Shown here in pieces: positions 22,213 to 32,441 of a stretch of DNA of 64,000 bases; the stretch's first letter is position 1, and the number at the start of each line of letters is the position of its first letter. The position numbers and the translations under genes are program-made. The notes under the pieces were generated by a model. It was not told the origin of the DNA and made no database searches. It was given only the letters and a program-made list of their open reading frames with translations. Source of the stretch: Synechocystis sp. PCC 6714 (GTDB lineage Bacteria; Cyanobacteriota; Cyanobacteriia; Cyanobacteriales; Microcystaceae); the NCBI RefSeq assembly GCF_000478825.2, contig NZ_CP007544.1, positions 39,517-103,516 on the forward strand. Reading direction: 5' to 3'.

Positions 22213-23769
22213 TTAAGGAAAAAGTAAATCACGTAGTATTTGTGCTTGTTGAAAATATTTTTGTGCCTGATCATTTTGTCCTTGGGTGGTATAGAATTTC
22301 ACTAAAGCTTCAAGTATGGGAAGCTTTCCCAGTAAACCTTCTGTTTGCTCTTCTGGATAAAATTTGAGGGCTTCTTGATAGGCCATCAATGCCTGCTCTG
22401 GTTTGTCTTGGGCTTCATAAATTTCCCCAATTTTGCGTAAGCTACGGACAATATTTTCTGTCTGTCCACCATATGCTTGATTACCTTCTTGGTAAGATTT
22501 TAATGCTTGTTGATAAGCAGTTAAAGCTAATTCATGTTTTCCAATGGTTTGATAAATTTCTCCTAGCCCGAAAAACGATGTGGCAGAATTTTCAAATAAG
22601 CCCATTTTTAAAACCCTTTCCATATGGCGTTCTTGGTAGGGCAAAGCTGCTTCAATTTGTTCCTGTTTGCGATAGGTTACTAAAATGCTGTTCAACAGAT
22701 TAAGTTCTGCATAGTCATCTGACATCGGATGAACGATCGCCACCGCTCGATCGAAGTAATCCTTTGCCCGTTCAGGTTGTCCATCTACTAGATAAAACTC
22801 GCCAATATCCTCCAGAAAGTCTGCCCCCCGCTTTAGGCTGGCATCCCCATATTGATCCACCGATGCTTGGGCGATCGCCGTTTTTGCCTGTTGTTCGTAG
22901 GTCTTGGCTTGGTCTATCTGTCCCTGGGATTGATAAAGATTGCTGAGATTTTCTAAAGTTAGGACGAGATCAACAATTTGATACTCTTTCGGTTGATCGG
23001 TCACTGCCACTAATCCCTGCTGATAGGCATTAAGGGCTAACTCAAATTGCCCTTGGGCTTGATAAAGCATACCAATTTTGTTAAAAATTTTTGCTTTAAA
23101 GTAATTGTCATCGGTCTCTTCAGCAAGGAAAAGTCCTTGTTGATAGCTTGCCAATGCTTGTTCAAGATTTCCAGCCAGTCTATGGGCAGTGCCAATATTA
23201 CTTAGGGTTCCTATCCCTTGCCATTGCAACCCAAATTTTTGGTCGATCTCCACAGCTCGTTCATAGGCGATTAAAGCTTGTTCATTTTGTCCCAAGACAA
23301 GATAAATAGAACCAATGACATTGGCGATTTCATTAATATCAAAGGACTGATTTTCAGGATTTAAGGGTATGTCTTCCGATAGATCTAAAGCTCTTTCATA
23401 GTAAGTTAAAGCCCGTTCTAGGTCACCTCGTAATTGGAAACTAGAGGCAATGGCATGCAAAAATTTAGCTTCTTCTTGACGATCGCCGGTTTCTCTAATC
23501 CCTTTTAATAATTGTTCATATAGCGCCATACCTTCCTCGATGAAGCCCAAAGAAATCAATGAATCTGCCTGTAAATAAAGCTGTGCTGTCGGGCTAGTTA
23601 TATCAGGAAAAACTTGGGCGATCGCCGGGGCAATGCCAAAAATAGAAAGGTGATCACAATTCAATACTGGTAAGCCCGTTGTCAAAGGAATGGCGAGGAC
23701 AACAGAGAGAAGTTCAGAAAAATTCATTGGTTTTTCTTGGAAAGAAAAGAATTTAGATAGGTCGACCAT
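22213..23769 (-). CDS. Tetratricopeptide-repeat protein
   Basis: A 518-residue protein almost wholly made of TPR motifs of about 40 residues (repeated units such as ALTYYERALDLSE, ALIAYERAVEIDQ, ALASYQQGLFLAE, ALNAYQQGLVAV, ALTAYQQALKSYQ, ALMAYQEALKFYP). The N-terminus from residue 15 (MNFSELLSVVLAIPLTTGLP) looks like a signal peptide or anchor, so it is probably exported. TPR proteins act as scaffolds; the partner is unknown. No linked gene suggests a role. Confidence 0.85.
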   Translation of the reverse strand: MVDLSKFFSFQEKPMNFSELLSVVLAIPLTTGLPVLNCDHLSIFGIAPAIAQVFPDITSPTAQLYLQADSLISLGFIEEGMALYEQLLKGIRETGDRQEEAKFLHAIASSFQLRGDLERALTYYERALDLSEDIPLNPENQSFDINEIANVIGSIYLVLGQNEQALIAYERAVEIDQKFGLQWQGIGTLSNIGTAHRLAGNLEQALASYQQGLFLAEETDDNYFKAKIFNKIGMLYQAQGQFELALNAYQQGLVAVTDQPKEYQIVDLVLTLENLSNLYQSQGQIDQAKTYEQQAKTAIAQASVDQYGDASLKRGADFLEDIGEFYLVDGQPERAKDYFDRAVAIVHPMSDDYAELNLLNSILVTYRKQEQIEAALPYQERHMERVLKMGLFENSATSFFGLGEIYQTIGKHELALTAYQQALKSYQEGNQAYGGQTENIVRSLRKIGEIYEAQDKPEQALMAYQEALKFYPEEQTEGLLGKLPILEALVKFYTTQGQNDQAQKYFQQAQILRDLLFP

Positions 23770-23820
23770 GGAACTAGCATTCTCCCTGCCGCTCCATAAA
23801 CTACCTTAAATTACCTGACT

Positions 23821-24561
23821 TTAAATTTGATTATAATAGCTCCGAGGAATTCCCCTGGGGCAAATTTCTGGGCGACGGAATTCAAATTCCCCACACCAAC
23901 CAATTTCAGATATAAGGGTTGGTAAAGATGGCTCATCGACCAAGGGGGTTAGATGTACGATATAGGTTAAAAGTTCATCACTTAGCTCCCCAATGTAGCC
24001 TGTAGATTTAAAAGTTTCTAACCATTGAGGTAAAGTTTCTCCCGGTCGAGTTTGATAAAACCATTCTGTTAAGGATTCATTTTCTTCAAAATAAAAGTCA
24101 ACGCTCATACTCGAAACGTAGGCTAATACTTCCACCAAGTAATCCCCCGGCGGTATTTCTAAGATATGAAAATAGTCGGTATAGCCATTGATACCATTCC
24201 CGGAGATTGCCCCTTCAAAATCCTCTGGAGAGCCACCTCCACAAACAAATAATAATTTCCCACAGGGAATTGTTAACTTACTTTGAATTCGTCCAATCCA
24301 TTCTTGCTCTTCAAGGGTAGTTAAATCTCCCACTATAAAAACTGCTCCATCAAAAGCACAGTCACCAGGAAAAAATAATGGTAAACAAATTCCTTTGCTT
24401 AAAAGCTGACTAATGGCTTCTCCATCAGCATTTCGAAGTAATTGTGATAAAGTGTCTGGGGTTAATGAACTACCCCCAAAACTAGAAGAAGTTAGGACGT
24501 AGGACGCCCCATCACAGAAAAAATCCCTTGGTAAAGAGAAATGATAGCGGTTGGAAGTCAT
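23821..24561 (-). CDS. Hypothetical protein
   Basis: A 246-residue soluble protein with no recognised family. It has an N-terminal MTSNRYHFSLPRDFFCDG, a glycine-rich middle (FVCGGGSPEDFEGAISGNGI) and an IPPGDYLVEVLAYVSSMSVD segment, possibly a jelly-roll-like or DUF-type domain seen in immunity-like proteins that handle small-molecule or peptide ligands. It is separate from its neighbours, 50 bases after the TPR gene in the same direction. Length and codon use look normal for the genome. Confidence 0.6.
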   Translation of the reverse strand: MTSNRYHFSLPRDFFCDGASYVLTSSSFGGSSLTPDTLSQLLRNADGEAISQLLSKGICLPLFFPGDCAFDGAVFIVGDLTTLEEQEWIGRIQSKLTIPCGKLLFVCGGGSPEDFEGAISGNGINGYTDYFHILEIPPGDYLVEVLAYVSSMSVDFYFEENESLTEWFYQTRPGETLPQWLETFKSTGYIGELSDELLTYIVHLTPLVDEPSLPTLISEIGWCGEFEFRRPEICPRGIPRSYYNQI

Positions 24562-24679
24562 GGGAAATTATTCACAACTAAAGGGAGTATCAAAATAAGT
24601 AATTGGAGATCGGCAATTTTAAAATCACTGACCGAAAGCCCCGATGTAGGAGTAAAAGACCATAGAGATAACCCTAAAT

Positions 24680-24695
24680 AAATTACTAGGGGTTT
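24680..24695 (-). repeat. AAACCCCTAGTAA motif (reverse orientation)
   Basis: AAATTACTAGGGGTTT on the plus strand, the reverse complement of AAACCCCTAGTAATTT. It lies between the hypothetical gene and the decayed YhaV gene. Confidence 0.6.
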
Positions 24696-24750
24696 ACTGC
24701 CACACTGCGGAGTGATTTTTACGAGATCGCCGATGTGATGGGGGAAGAAA

Positions 24751-25097
24751 TTAAAGCCCAGTTTCAGCGACTTTTTGTGAACGCTTAACTACGTTTTTAG
24801 CCCCTATTAACAAATCATCCCATTTATCAGCAGGATGACCGCTTTCCAACGTTTTCCTGAAGATTTTATAGGTATTTGTATTACTTTTACAAGCTCGTTT
24901 AGAGTTTTTATCATTAACGGAAGCCAGGAAAATGATGTTATTTTCTCGATAAAAGCGAAAAAATAGTCGGTACCGCTGAAAAAAATTAGCCCTAAACCAA
25001 TGCCCATAACCATCTCCTAGGCATACTAATTTATTGATACTCATTGCGAGTTGGATGCTTGGGAATAAGATCAAAAGCTAATTTGGCGATCGCCTAA
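24751..25097 (-). pseudogene. Decayed YhaV-type toxin
   Basis: The sequence matches the C-terminal half of the intact YhaV-type gene at 40638-41135 (HWFRANFFQRYRLFFRFYRE, then SGHPADKWDDLLIGAKNV). DNA similarity continues upstream to about 25097, past a frame change near the apparent start, and then stops; the first half of the toxin and the PrlF antitoxin are missing. The 107-residue frame that can be read is therefore not a full toxin. It is flanked by the CTAGTAA-type motif. Confidence 0.7.
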
Positions 25098-25168
25098 CTG
25101 AGGGAAGAGTTCATTAAAATTAAGTTCACCGTCGCTGTTTTGTCCTTAACACAAACACAACAATCTAT

Positions 25169-26680
25169 ATGGCCATTGGCATTTGGATATTAGGAGATCA
25201 ACTCTGGTCAGGGCAAACGGCATTAAAAAGCCATGCAGCCAATCCCTCGGAAGTGCCAGTTATTCTGATTGAATCTGTGGAATTTGCACGGCAACGTCCT
25301 TACCATCGCCAAAAATTAGTGTTGGTTTGGTCGGCAATGCGACACTTTGCCCAAGAACTGACTGAAAAGGGTTGGTCAGTTACCTATGAAACCACTGAAG
25401 ACTTTCTCACTCCCCTCCAGCATTGGATTAAAACCCAAGGCATTACCCATCTCCAGGTAATGACCCCCGGCGATCGCCCCTTTGAAAACTGGTTACGCTC
25501 TCTGACATTGCCCTGTAAATTGACCCTCTTACCCAACAATCATTTTCTCTGGTCTAAGGATGATTTTTCCACCTGGGCCAATGGTCGTAAGCGTTTACTG
25601 CTCGAAGATTTTTACCGCCAAGGCCGTAAACGGTGGCAAATCTTAATGGCCGACAATCAACCACTCGGGGGTCAATGGAATTTTGACCAAGATAATCGCA
25701 AACCACCGAAAAAGCTTCTAAATCCTCCCGCTCCCATACTTTTTTATCCCGATGCCATTACCCAACAGGTTATCGAACGGGTTGAGCAGTTAAATTTACC
25801 CGGTTATGGACAACTATCTGGATTTCAATGGGGAGTAACTCGCCAAGCCGCTCTGCAGGTACTTGATCAGTTCATTAGCAGGGGTCTAGAGCAATTTGGC
25901 ACCTATCAAGATGCCATGCTAATCCAAGAAAATACCCTCTGGCATAGCCTCATTTCTCCCTATTTAAATTTGGGATTATTGACACCATGGGAAGTTATCA
26001 CAGCCGCAACTAAAGCATTTGCCACTGAAAGTATTTCTTTAAACAATGTTGAGGGATTTATTCGCCAGGTTTTAGGTTGGCGGGAATATACGCAGGGCCT
26101 TTACCAATGGGTGGATGATGACTACGGCCAGAGTAACTGGTTTAACCATGATTTTTCCCTACCTGCATTTTACTGGGATTCTCAACAGACCAAAATGAAC
26201 TGTTTAGGCACCGTGTTAAGACAAGTTGAGCAGACAGGCTATGCCCACCATATTCAGCGATTAATGATCCTCAGCAATTTTGCCTTGATTGTGGGTGTTA
26301 ACCCTCAACAGTTGCTGACATGGTTCCACGCTGTTTTTATTGATGCCTATGATTGGGTAATGCAAACTAATGTTTTGGGAATGGGACAGTTTGCTGACGG
26401 CGGAATATTAGCATCAAAACCCTATGCCTCCTCCGCTAATTACATCAACAAAATGAGTGACTATTGCCAACAATGCCCCTATAACCCTAGACTGCGGACT
26501 GGAGATAATGCTTGCCCTTTCAATTATTTCTACTGGGATTTTCTGAGCCGACATCAAGAAAAACTACAAAAAACTGGCCGTATGGGGCTTATTTTAGCTA
26601 ATTTGAAACGGATTGAGCCTACAGAAATATCCGAAATGCAGTTATTGGCTGAAACATGGCGCACAACCCATTGTCTCTAA
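25169..26680 (+). CDS. FeS photolyase/cryptochrome-like protein (PhrB/CryB type)
   Basis: A 503-residue protein of the photolyase superfamily's FeS-BCP group ('deoxyribodipyrimidine photolyase-related'). It has an N-terminal Rossmann-like domain (GIWILGDQLWSGQTALK) and a helical FAD domain with EGFIRQVLGWREYTQGLYQW. Four cysteines for a [4Fe-4S] cluster are expected, and three lie in CQQCPYNPRLRTGDNACPFN near the C-terminus. Relatives repair (6-4) photoproducts or act as blue-light sensors. Length is typical. It is followed by the large FeS membrane protein in the same direction, 198 bases on. Confidence 0.88.
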   Translation: MAIGIWILGDQLWSGQTALKSHAANPSEVPVILIESVEFARQRPYHRQKLVLVWSAMRHFAQELTEKGWSVTYETTEDFLTPLQHWIKTQGITHLQVMTPGDRPFENWLRSLTLPCKLTLLPNNHFLWSKDDFSTWANGRKRLLLEDFYRQGRKRWQILMADNQPLGGQWNFDQDNRKPPKKLLNPPAPILFYPDAITQQVIERVEQLNLPGYGQLSGFQWGVTRQAALQVLDQFISRGLEQFGTYQDAMLIQENTLWHSLISPYLNLGLLTPWEVITAATKAFATESISLNNVEGFIRQVLGWREYTQGLYQWVDDDYGQSNWFNHDFSLPAFYWDSQQTKMNCLGTVLRQVEQTGYAHHIQRLMILSNFALIVGVNPQQLLTWFHAVFIDAYDWVMQTNVLGMGQFADGGILASKPYASSANYINKMSDYCQQCPYNPRLRTGDNACPFNYFYWDFLSRHQEKLQKTGRMGLILANLKRIEPTEISEMQLLAETWRTTHCL

Positions 26681-26878
26681 AATACGCCTAGCCCCTGTAA
26701 TTGTGGCAGTAAATCCCTGTTCTGGGGAGCCTTGTTCTGCTGCAGTATCTAACGGTGCCGCAACAATATCTGGGCTACCAACACCATTTTGATTTTTAAC
26801 CCAGACTAAAATCAATGGCAAAACGAGTTAGCATTGAGTGAATAATGGATAAAAGCCCAAGCAAAAAAGGATTTGTCT

Positions 26879-29704
26879 ATGTTCGCACAACTGTCAGAGC
26901 GGCGGATGCACTGGATTCGGTGGATATTGACTGGGGGTTGGCTGTTGATCATTGCCTCCCTCTTTTCTGATCCGTGGACGGCGTATCTCACCACTAAGGA
27001 CCATCCCTGGAGTCCCCTGCGGTTGTCAGAGCAATGCATAGAAGTTCAAGGGAAATGTTTAGTAGAGCAAGCCTATCCTTTAGGCACAACCCTTTTTTGG
27101 GGAGCTATTGTACCGGCAGCTATTTTTATTTTGTTGGTCTTTGGCCATGAACTCTGGCGAAGAATTTGTCCCCTTTCTTTTTTGTCCCAGATTCCTCGGG
27201 CGTTGGGTTGGCAACGACAATTCAAACGGGAAAATAAAAAAACTGGCAAAGTACGCTACGAACTGGCCAGAGTGGACCGCAATTCCTGGCTCGGCCGTAA
27301 CTATGCCTATGTTCAATTTGGCTGGTTATTTGCCGGCCTATGTGGGCGCATCCTCTTTTTTAACGGCGATCGCCTGGTACTGGCGGGCTGGCTCTTGTTC
27401 ACCGTGGCAATGGCCATCAGCGTTGGTTACTGGTATGGCGGCAAATCCTGGTGTCAATATTTTTGTCCCATGGCTCCAGTGCAGAGTATTTATAGTGAAC
27501 CGGGGGGATTATTGAGTAGCAAAGCCCACACCAGCGAACAGCTTGTTACCCAATCCATGTGCCGCACAGTCATGCCCGATGGCAAAGAGCAGAGTGCCTG
27601 TGTAGCCTGTCAAAATCCCTGCATTGATATTGACGCTGAGCGGACCTATTGGAACAGTTTAAATCAACCAGAAACGTCATTTCTACGCTATGGTTACGTC
27701 GGTTTAGTAATTGGTTATTTTTCCTATTACTACCTTTATGCTGGCAACTGGAACTATTATTTTTCTGGAGCATGGTTAAGGCAAACGGATCAGCTTGCTT
27801 CCCTATTGGATCCTGGACTTTATCTATTCGGACAAGCCATTAACATTCCCAAATTAGTGGCCGTACCATTGGTGCTAGGGGGATGTACTGCCATTGCCTA
27901 TGGGGCTGGGCGATGGTTGGAAAAAAGAATTAAAGCCCACAATCGGCGACAAAAAAATAACCTAAATATAGATATTATTCGCCATCGCATTTTTATTATT
28001 TGTACGTTTGCTATCTTCAATTTTTTCTTTATCTTTGGAGGTAGACCATTAATACAATTGCTGCCCTTGGCAGTGCAATATCTCTATGACTTAGGCTTAG
28101 TGGCCCTAAGCACCCTTTGGTTATACAAAACTTGGCGGCGTAGTCCTGATTTGTATTCCCGAGAAAACCTAGCCAATCGCTTCCGTAAACAGTTAGAAAA
28201 ATTACAGGTTAATGTCTCAGAATTTTTAGAGGGACGGACGTTAAGCGACCTCAATACCCATGAAGTTTATGTGTTGGCAAAGGTTTTACCCGGCTTTACC
28301 AAAGAAAAACGCCATCAAGCCTATAAAGGTGTAGTCCGTGAAGCTCTAGAAGAAGGTTACGTTAATTACTCCAGTAGTCTAGAAGTTCTACAACAAATGC
28401 GCCAGGAATTAGGTATTACGGGTGACGAACACCGTTTAGTGCTGGAAGAATTAGGCATTGAAGATCCAGAGTTGCTCAATCCTGATCGCCAACGGAGTTT
28501 GGAGAATCAAATTCGCTTGAGTGGCTATCGTAAATCCCTGGAGCGGTTATTGTTGCTACAACGGAAACAGCCGGATCTGGTTTCCTTAGAACAGGTATCA
28601 TTGCAGGATTCCGCCGCCATTCGTTCCCTACGCCGTCAATATTCCATTACCCCCCAAGAAGAAGAATGGATTTTAAACGGTTTTTCCAATAAAGCTAGCA
28701 GTGTTAAAAAAGCAGAATTTTTACTGGCTCAATTACCGGAATTAATTGACTATTACCGTGCCCTCAATCAACCCACAATCCAGAAACATAAAGCCGTATT
28801 AACCCTATTGCGGGAAAACATTAGCCACAAAAAAGAGTTAATTGTCCGCTCTGTTTTACAAACCCTAGAACAACTGCAATCAGCCCCCCCATCCTTACCC
28901 CTAGCCCAATCTTTACAAGAGGCTTCCCCCGCAGTTTTAAGTGAACTTTTAGAGCAGGAACACTGGGGCGATCGTCTACCAGATGAAATACGGAAATGTT
29001 TGACTGAACCGGGAGAAATTCCTGTGTCCTGTTCATTGGAATTTTCCCCAGAAACTACTTTGGCCTATTTAGAAGCCCTGCTCCAGGATAACAATCCCAT
29101 GATTCAGGCTGCCGCCCTTTATATGCTGGCCCAATTGGCTCCAGAACGGTGTCAAACCATTGGCATTAATTATGGTCATCAGTTTAATTCCCATTTAGTG
29201 AAAGACACCCTTAATCACTGCCTTGCTTGGCAAGAAACATCGACGGAAAATCCTCCTTTAACCGAATTCCCTAACCTAGAAAGAGTGGTGTATCTATTTA
29301 ATAGTGATTTTTTCCACCGTATGCAAAGTGAAACCCTCATTGCCCTAGCGGATCGGGCCGAAGTGAGAACCTATAACAAAGGGGATGTGATCACCGAAGC
29401 GGGGGATACCTGTCGAGAATTATTGCTCTTAATTGAGGGTGATGCGAATGTTCACTATCAAACAGAAACTGAAGTTCGAGTTGAGCAATTGCACCCAGGA
29501 CAAACATTGGATGAACTAGAGGTTTTAGCCCACAGCAACTCGGAAAATACCATCATTGCCGATAGCAAAAGTACCCGTATCTTAGCTATTTCTGTGGATG
29601 AATTTGATGATTTACTCGACCATGATCCTGATTTTGCTCGGCGGGTTTTAGAACTAGAAAGCCGTCAGTTACAAAAGTTTGTCCGCTCCGTTCAACCAAT
29701 TTAA
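26879..29704 (+). CDS. Membrane FeS protein with C-terminal cyclic-nucleotide-binding domain
   Basis: A 941-residue protein. The N-terminal half has about six membrane segments and cysteine motifs like NapH/CcoG/NosR electron-transfer proteins: RICPLSFLSQ, CQYFCPMAP and CVACQNPC. A helical region follows (about residues 430-800). The last 130 residues are a cNMP-binding (CAP_ED) domain (FFHRMQSETLIALADRAEV, then LLLIEGDANVHY). The ATG at 26879 follows AGGA; a TTG lies just before it. The architecture suggests an electron carrier whose activity is gated by a nucleotide or by redox state. Function in cyanobacteria is not established. Confidence 0.75.
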   Translation: MFAQLSERRMHWIRWILTGGWLLIIASLFSDPWTAYLTTKDHPWSPLRLSEQCIEVQGKCLVEQAYPLGTTLFWGAIVPAAIFILLVFGHELWRRICPLSFLSQIPRALGWQRQFKRENKKTGKVRYELARVDRNSWLGRNYAYVQFGWLFAGLCGRILFFNGDRLVLAGWLLFTVAMAISVGYWYGGKSWCQYFCPMAPVQSIYSEPGGLLSSKAHTSEQLVTQSMCRTVMPDGKEQSACVACQNPCIDIDAERTYWNSLNQPETSFLRYGYVGLVIGYFSYYYLYAGNWNYYFSGAWLRQTDQLASLLDPGLYLFGQAINIPKLVAVPLVLGGCTAIAYGAGRWLEKRIKAHNRRQKNNLNIDIIRHRIFIICTFAIFNFFFIFGGRPLIQLLPLAVQYLYDLGLVALSTLWLYKTWRRSPDLYSRENLANRFRKQLEKLQVNVSEFLEGRTLSDLNTHEVYVLAKVLPGFTKEKRHQAYKGVVREALEEGYVNYSSSLEVLQQMRQELGITGDEHRLVLEELGIEDPELLNPDRQRSLENQIRLSGYRKSLERLLLLQRKQPDLVSLEQVSLQDSAAIRSLRRQYSITPQEEEWILNGFSNKASSVKKAEFLLAQLPELIDYYRALNQPTIQKHKAVLTLLRENISHKKELIVRSVLQTLEQLQSAPPSLPLAQSLQEASPAVLSELLEQEHWGDRLPDEIRKCLTEPGEIPVSCSLEFSPETTLAYLEALLQDNNPMIQAAALYMLAQLAPERCQTIGINYGHQFNSHLVKDTLNHCLAWQETSTENPPLTEFPNLERVVYLFNSDFFHRMQSETLIALADRAEVRTYNKGDVITEAGDTCRELLLLIEGDANVHYQTETEVRVEQLHPGQTLDELEVLAHSNSENTIIADSKSTRILAISVDEFDDLLDHDPDFARRVLELESRQLQKFVRSVQPI

Positions 29705-29733
29705 TCCCTACAATAAATCAAGATTTAAATCAG

Positions 29734-29872
29734 TTAGCTATAAATTAAATTCCTCGCGGCATTCAACCCGGAAGTCTTGTCTGCCCAGACGTTCACCCCA
29801 TTGCAGAGCTCTATTTCCGTATGCCCTAGGGTATACAGCGAGGCTTTAGACCTCAGTTCTCTGATAAATTTC
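29734..29872 (-). pseudogene. Possible transposase (TnpB-like) remnant
   Basis: The minus strand encodes FIRELRSKASLYTLGHTEIE and then LCNGVNVWADKTSGLNAARN, which resembles the degenerate C-terminus of an IS605-family TnpB (zinc-finger remnant followed by an NAA stretch). Only this tail is present. The assignment is weak. Confidence 0.25.
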
Positions 29873-31261
29873 TCACATAGACTCAACCTTCTGGGGACTA
29901 TGCGGAATTGAATCGATGGTTTCGCGAATTGATTGATATTTATCCGTTCCCTCGAAGCTAATCGGTTCATTATTTGTAAGAGCTTTTAGGCCGTAGAAGA
30001 GATTCATAATGCCACACATCATCATTGCCCCCCCGCGCAAAGTAAATAAAGATCTGCCAATTCGACGAAAAATTGCTTGCAGGCTGAAGGCTGATCTCCA
30101 CAAATCTCGGTGGGCTTTTAAAAGCTCTGCAGGGGTCATTTTACTGGGCATGAATGTGACATTATAGCCATTGTAAAACTCCCACCCTAAATCCGAACGC
30201 AACCGATCCGCATCCATCATCTTCGAGTATGAACGTGTACCTTTGAAGGGAGTAAGAATGCTCAAAAATGGCACATCAACACCAATTTCCTCCAATTGGT
30301 TAGCCATGTCTCGGATGCTTTCTGGGGTATCTCCATCTAAACCGGAAATAAAACCAGCCATTACGCCAATGCCGCGATCGTGCAATTTTTTGATTTTACT
30401 CTGATATTCTGCTACTTTGTTTTGGCGTTTTCCCGCATCCTCTAAGGATTCCTGGCCAAATGACTCAATCCCGAAAAAAATTCCGATGCAACCAGAGTCG
30501 CGCATTAAATCTAACAGCTCGTCATCCTTGGTGATGTCCATGCTTGCTTGGGTCAACCACCATTTTCGCAGGGGTATCATCTGGCGCAGAAGTTCCTTGA
30601 TATAAGGTCTATTTGCTGTCAGATTATCATCCCAGAACCAGACAGTTTTTCGTTGCCACCACCATTTGAATTTGTTGTATCGGATGTCGTTCAGCACCGC
30701 TTCGATAGGACGAGTACGCAAGCCAGGATTGAGGACGGGTACAGTGCAGAATGAGCAGGTAAATGGACATCCCCTAGTGGCTTGGACAACCCGTCGAATG
30801 AAGTACTGTGGAGGTAGAAGATCGTACCGGGGTGTGGGGACATCTGTGAGGGGAATTGCTTCGCCAACATATCGTTGCTGAAGAGTGTTTTGTTCGATAT
30901 CTTGGAAAATCTGGTCCCAGACTGATTCCCCTTCACCAATGACGATACTATCCACAAATCTTAGGGCTTCCTCTGGTGCAAAGGTCACATGGGGACCGCC
31001 CGCGATTGTTATCTTGCCGCGTTTTCGGTACTCCGCTGCTAAGCGATATGCTTCCGGTGCAAAACCACTAAAGAAGGAGAGAACGATTACATCTGCTTCG
31101 CTGTCCAGATTTACCGTCTCAACCTGCTGATGAATAACTCGAACAGTATGTTTTGCTGGGGTCAGTGCAGCAAGATGGATACCAGTCAGCGGAGGGACAA
31201 AATGAACCTCATGTCCCTTTCGATATCGCTGAATGTAGACAATGATGATATCGATTTTCAT
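29873..31261 (-). CDS. B12-binding radical SAM protein
   Basis: A 462-residue protein. The N-terminal part (about 1-140) is a cobalamin-binding Rossmann-type domain ([20 protein letters not shown], then [19 protein letters not shown]). The radical SAM core holds [11 protein letters not shown] (CxxxCxxC for [4Fe-4S], about residue 180). The C-terminal DUF4070-like region follows. Family members methylate or rearrange unreactive carbons, for example in lipid or hopanoid biosynthesis. The start at 31261 ([16 protein letters not shown]) is preferred over an upstream ATG that adds 38 unlikely residues. The substrate cannot be told. Confidence 0.85.
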   Translation of the reverse strand: MKIDIIIVYIQRYRKGHEVHFVPPLTGIHLAALTPAKHTVRVIHQQVETVNLDSEADVIVLSFFSGFAPEAYRLAAEYRKRGKITIAGGPHVTFAPEEALRFVDSIVIGEGESVWDQIFQDIEQNTLQQRYVGEAIPLTDVPTPRYDLLPPQYFIRRVVQATRGCPFTCSFCTVPVLNPGLRTRPIEAVLNDIRYNKFKWWWQRKTVWFWDDNLTANRPYIKELLRQMIPLRKWWLTQASMDITKDDELLDLMRDSGCIGIFFGIESFGQESLEDAGKRQNKVAEYQSKIKKLHDRGIGVMAGFISGLDGDTPESIRDMANQLEEIGVDVPFLSILTPFKGTRSYSKMMDADRLRSDLGWEFYNGYNVTFMPSKMTPAELLKAHRDLWRSAFSLQAIFRRIGRSLFTLRGGAMMMCGIMNLFYGLKALTNNEPISFEGTDKYQSIRETIDSIPHSPQKVESM

Positions 31262-31406
31262 GGCTTGTTTCACAAACTCGTTTGGCTTGTGCTCCATGGT
31301 AGATGGTATTTCAATGTTTGCACCCCAACCCTCTTCCATGGCGACAGTATCAAGCTGGTTATGCGGCATCCTCAATCACGTGGTATTGGCTTTGCACCAA
31401 ACCGTT

Positions 31407-31904
31407 TTAAAACTGTCGTGTCTGCAGATGATGTAATCTGACATCGTGAGGAAGCGAACCAAAAAGTGGAATTCCTTCACCTATGAGGATTGGCACTTTA
31501 GTGATAATTAATTGCTGAATCAAGCCTTCACTGAGAAACCATTGAATTGTCTTTCCGCCATCAATGTATAAATGCTGGAATCCACGCTCTGATAGACGAT
31601 AAACTACTTCGCTTGGAGGCGCGCACATATACTCGACTGTTTTGGCAATTTCGTCAGGAATGTCAATTTTCCGACTACTTAGAACAAATACTGGCTTTTC
31701 ACCATAGGGCCATGAATCGAATGACAGTGCCAACTCATAAGTATTTCGCCCCATGACAAGGGCATCCACTGAATCAATGAATTCTTGATACCCGTAGTCT
31801 TCTCCGCCATCGGTGTCTCCTCCACTAGGCAGCCAATCAATACCACCATTGTTCCGTGCGATGAAGCCATCAACACTTGTTGCAATATATACAGTAGTTT
31901 TCAT
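31407..31904 (-). CDS. Dihydrofolate reductase-like (RibD C-terminal family) protein
   Basis: A 165-residue protein of the YyaP/RibD_C group. It starts MKTTVYIATSVDGFIARNNG, has VDALVMGRNTYELALSF and ends with HLYIDGGKTIQWFLSEGLIQ and VPILIGEGIPLFGSLP, all standard for the fold. It is probably an NADPH-dependent reductase of unknown substrate rather than true folate reductase. It is transcribed in the same direction as the radical SAM gene 145 bases downstream. Confidence 0.88.
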   Translation of the reverse strand: MKTTVYIATSVDGFIARNNGGIDWLPSGGDTDGGEDYGYQEFIDSVDALVMGRNTYELALSFDSWPYGEKPVFVLSSRKIDIPDEIAKTVEYMCAPPSEVVYRLSERGFQHLYIDGGKTIQWFLSEGLIQQLIITKVPILIGEGIPLFGSLPHDVRLHHLQTRQF

Positions 31905-32441
31905 ACCCTTCCCAATTATGTTGTTGCCCCAGAATTATTGATTATACGGAAACTTTCTGTGTAATATTTTCCATAACAATTATATATATAAACCTTGAAC
32001 ATATAACTCCTAAAAGATTATTGAGTGTACTAATGTATTGATAAACAATATTAGTGTAAGTCTAATTTTAGTTTTTCCTCCCTGGTTAATCCGTAACTAA
32101 TCTTAACGAAACTTTAACTCCATCCGATTAAATCCAGCGTCAGGCAATCCTAGTTAATGGGATTATGGCGATCGCCGGGGGAATTCTCGGAGCTAGTTTA
32201 AGAAAAACAAGGGTTTCAGAAAAATGGTTAATCCATCTGGCAGAATAGCAAAAGATAACAAATTGGATGGCACAATTAACAAAACAATTAGTTTTGGCAA
32301 TGGAAACGGAGTAAGAGTTGAGAGCCCTATCCTTACCTTGACCAGTAATAACCCTACGGAACTTCTGGTTTTGATTCGTGATACTGGGTCACAGCTTCCG
32401 GTGCTTAATTTAAAAACTTAACGTAAAAACTTATTATCCCA
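31905..32441. other. Intergenic stretch, no convincing gene
   Basis: An AT-rich stretch with TATATATATA near 31981. Bases 31938-31960 (ATTGATTATACGGAAACTTT) resemble 59116-59140 and, inverted, 42108-42125. A 65-codon plus-strand frame at 32224-32421 has no ribosome binding site or recognisable family and is left as doubtful. Confidence 0.4.
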
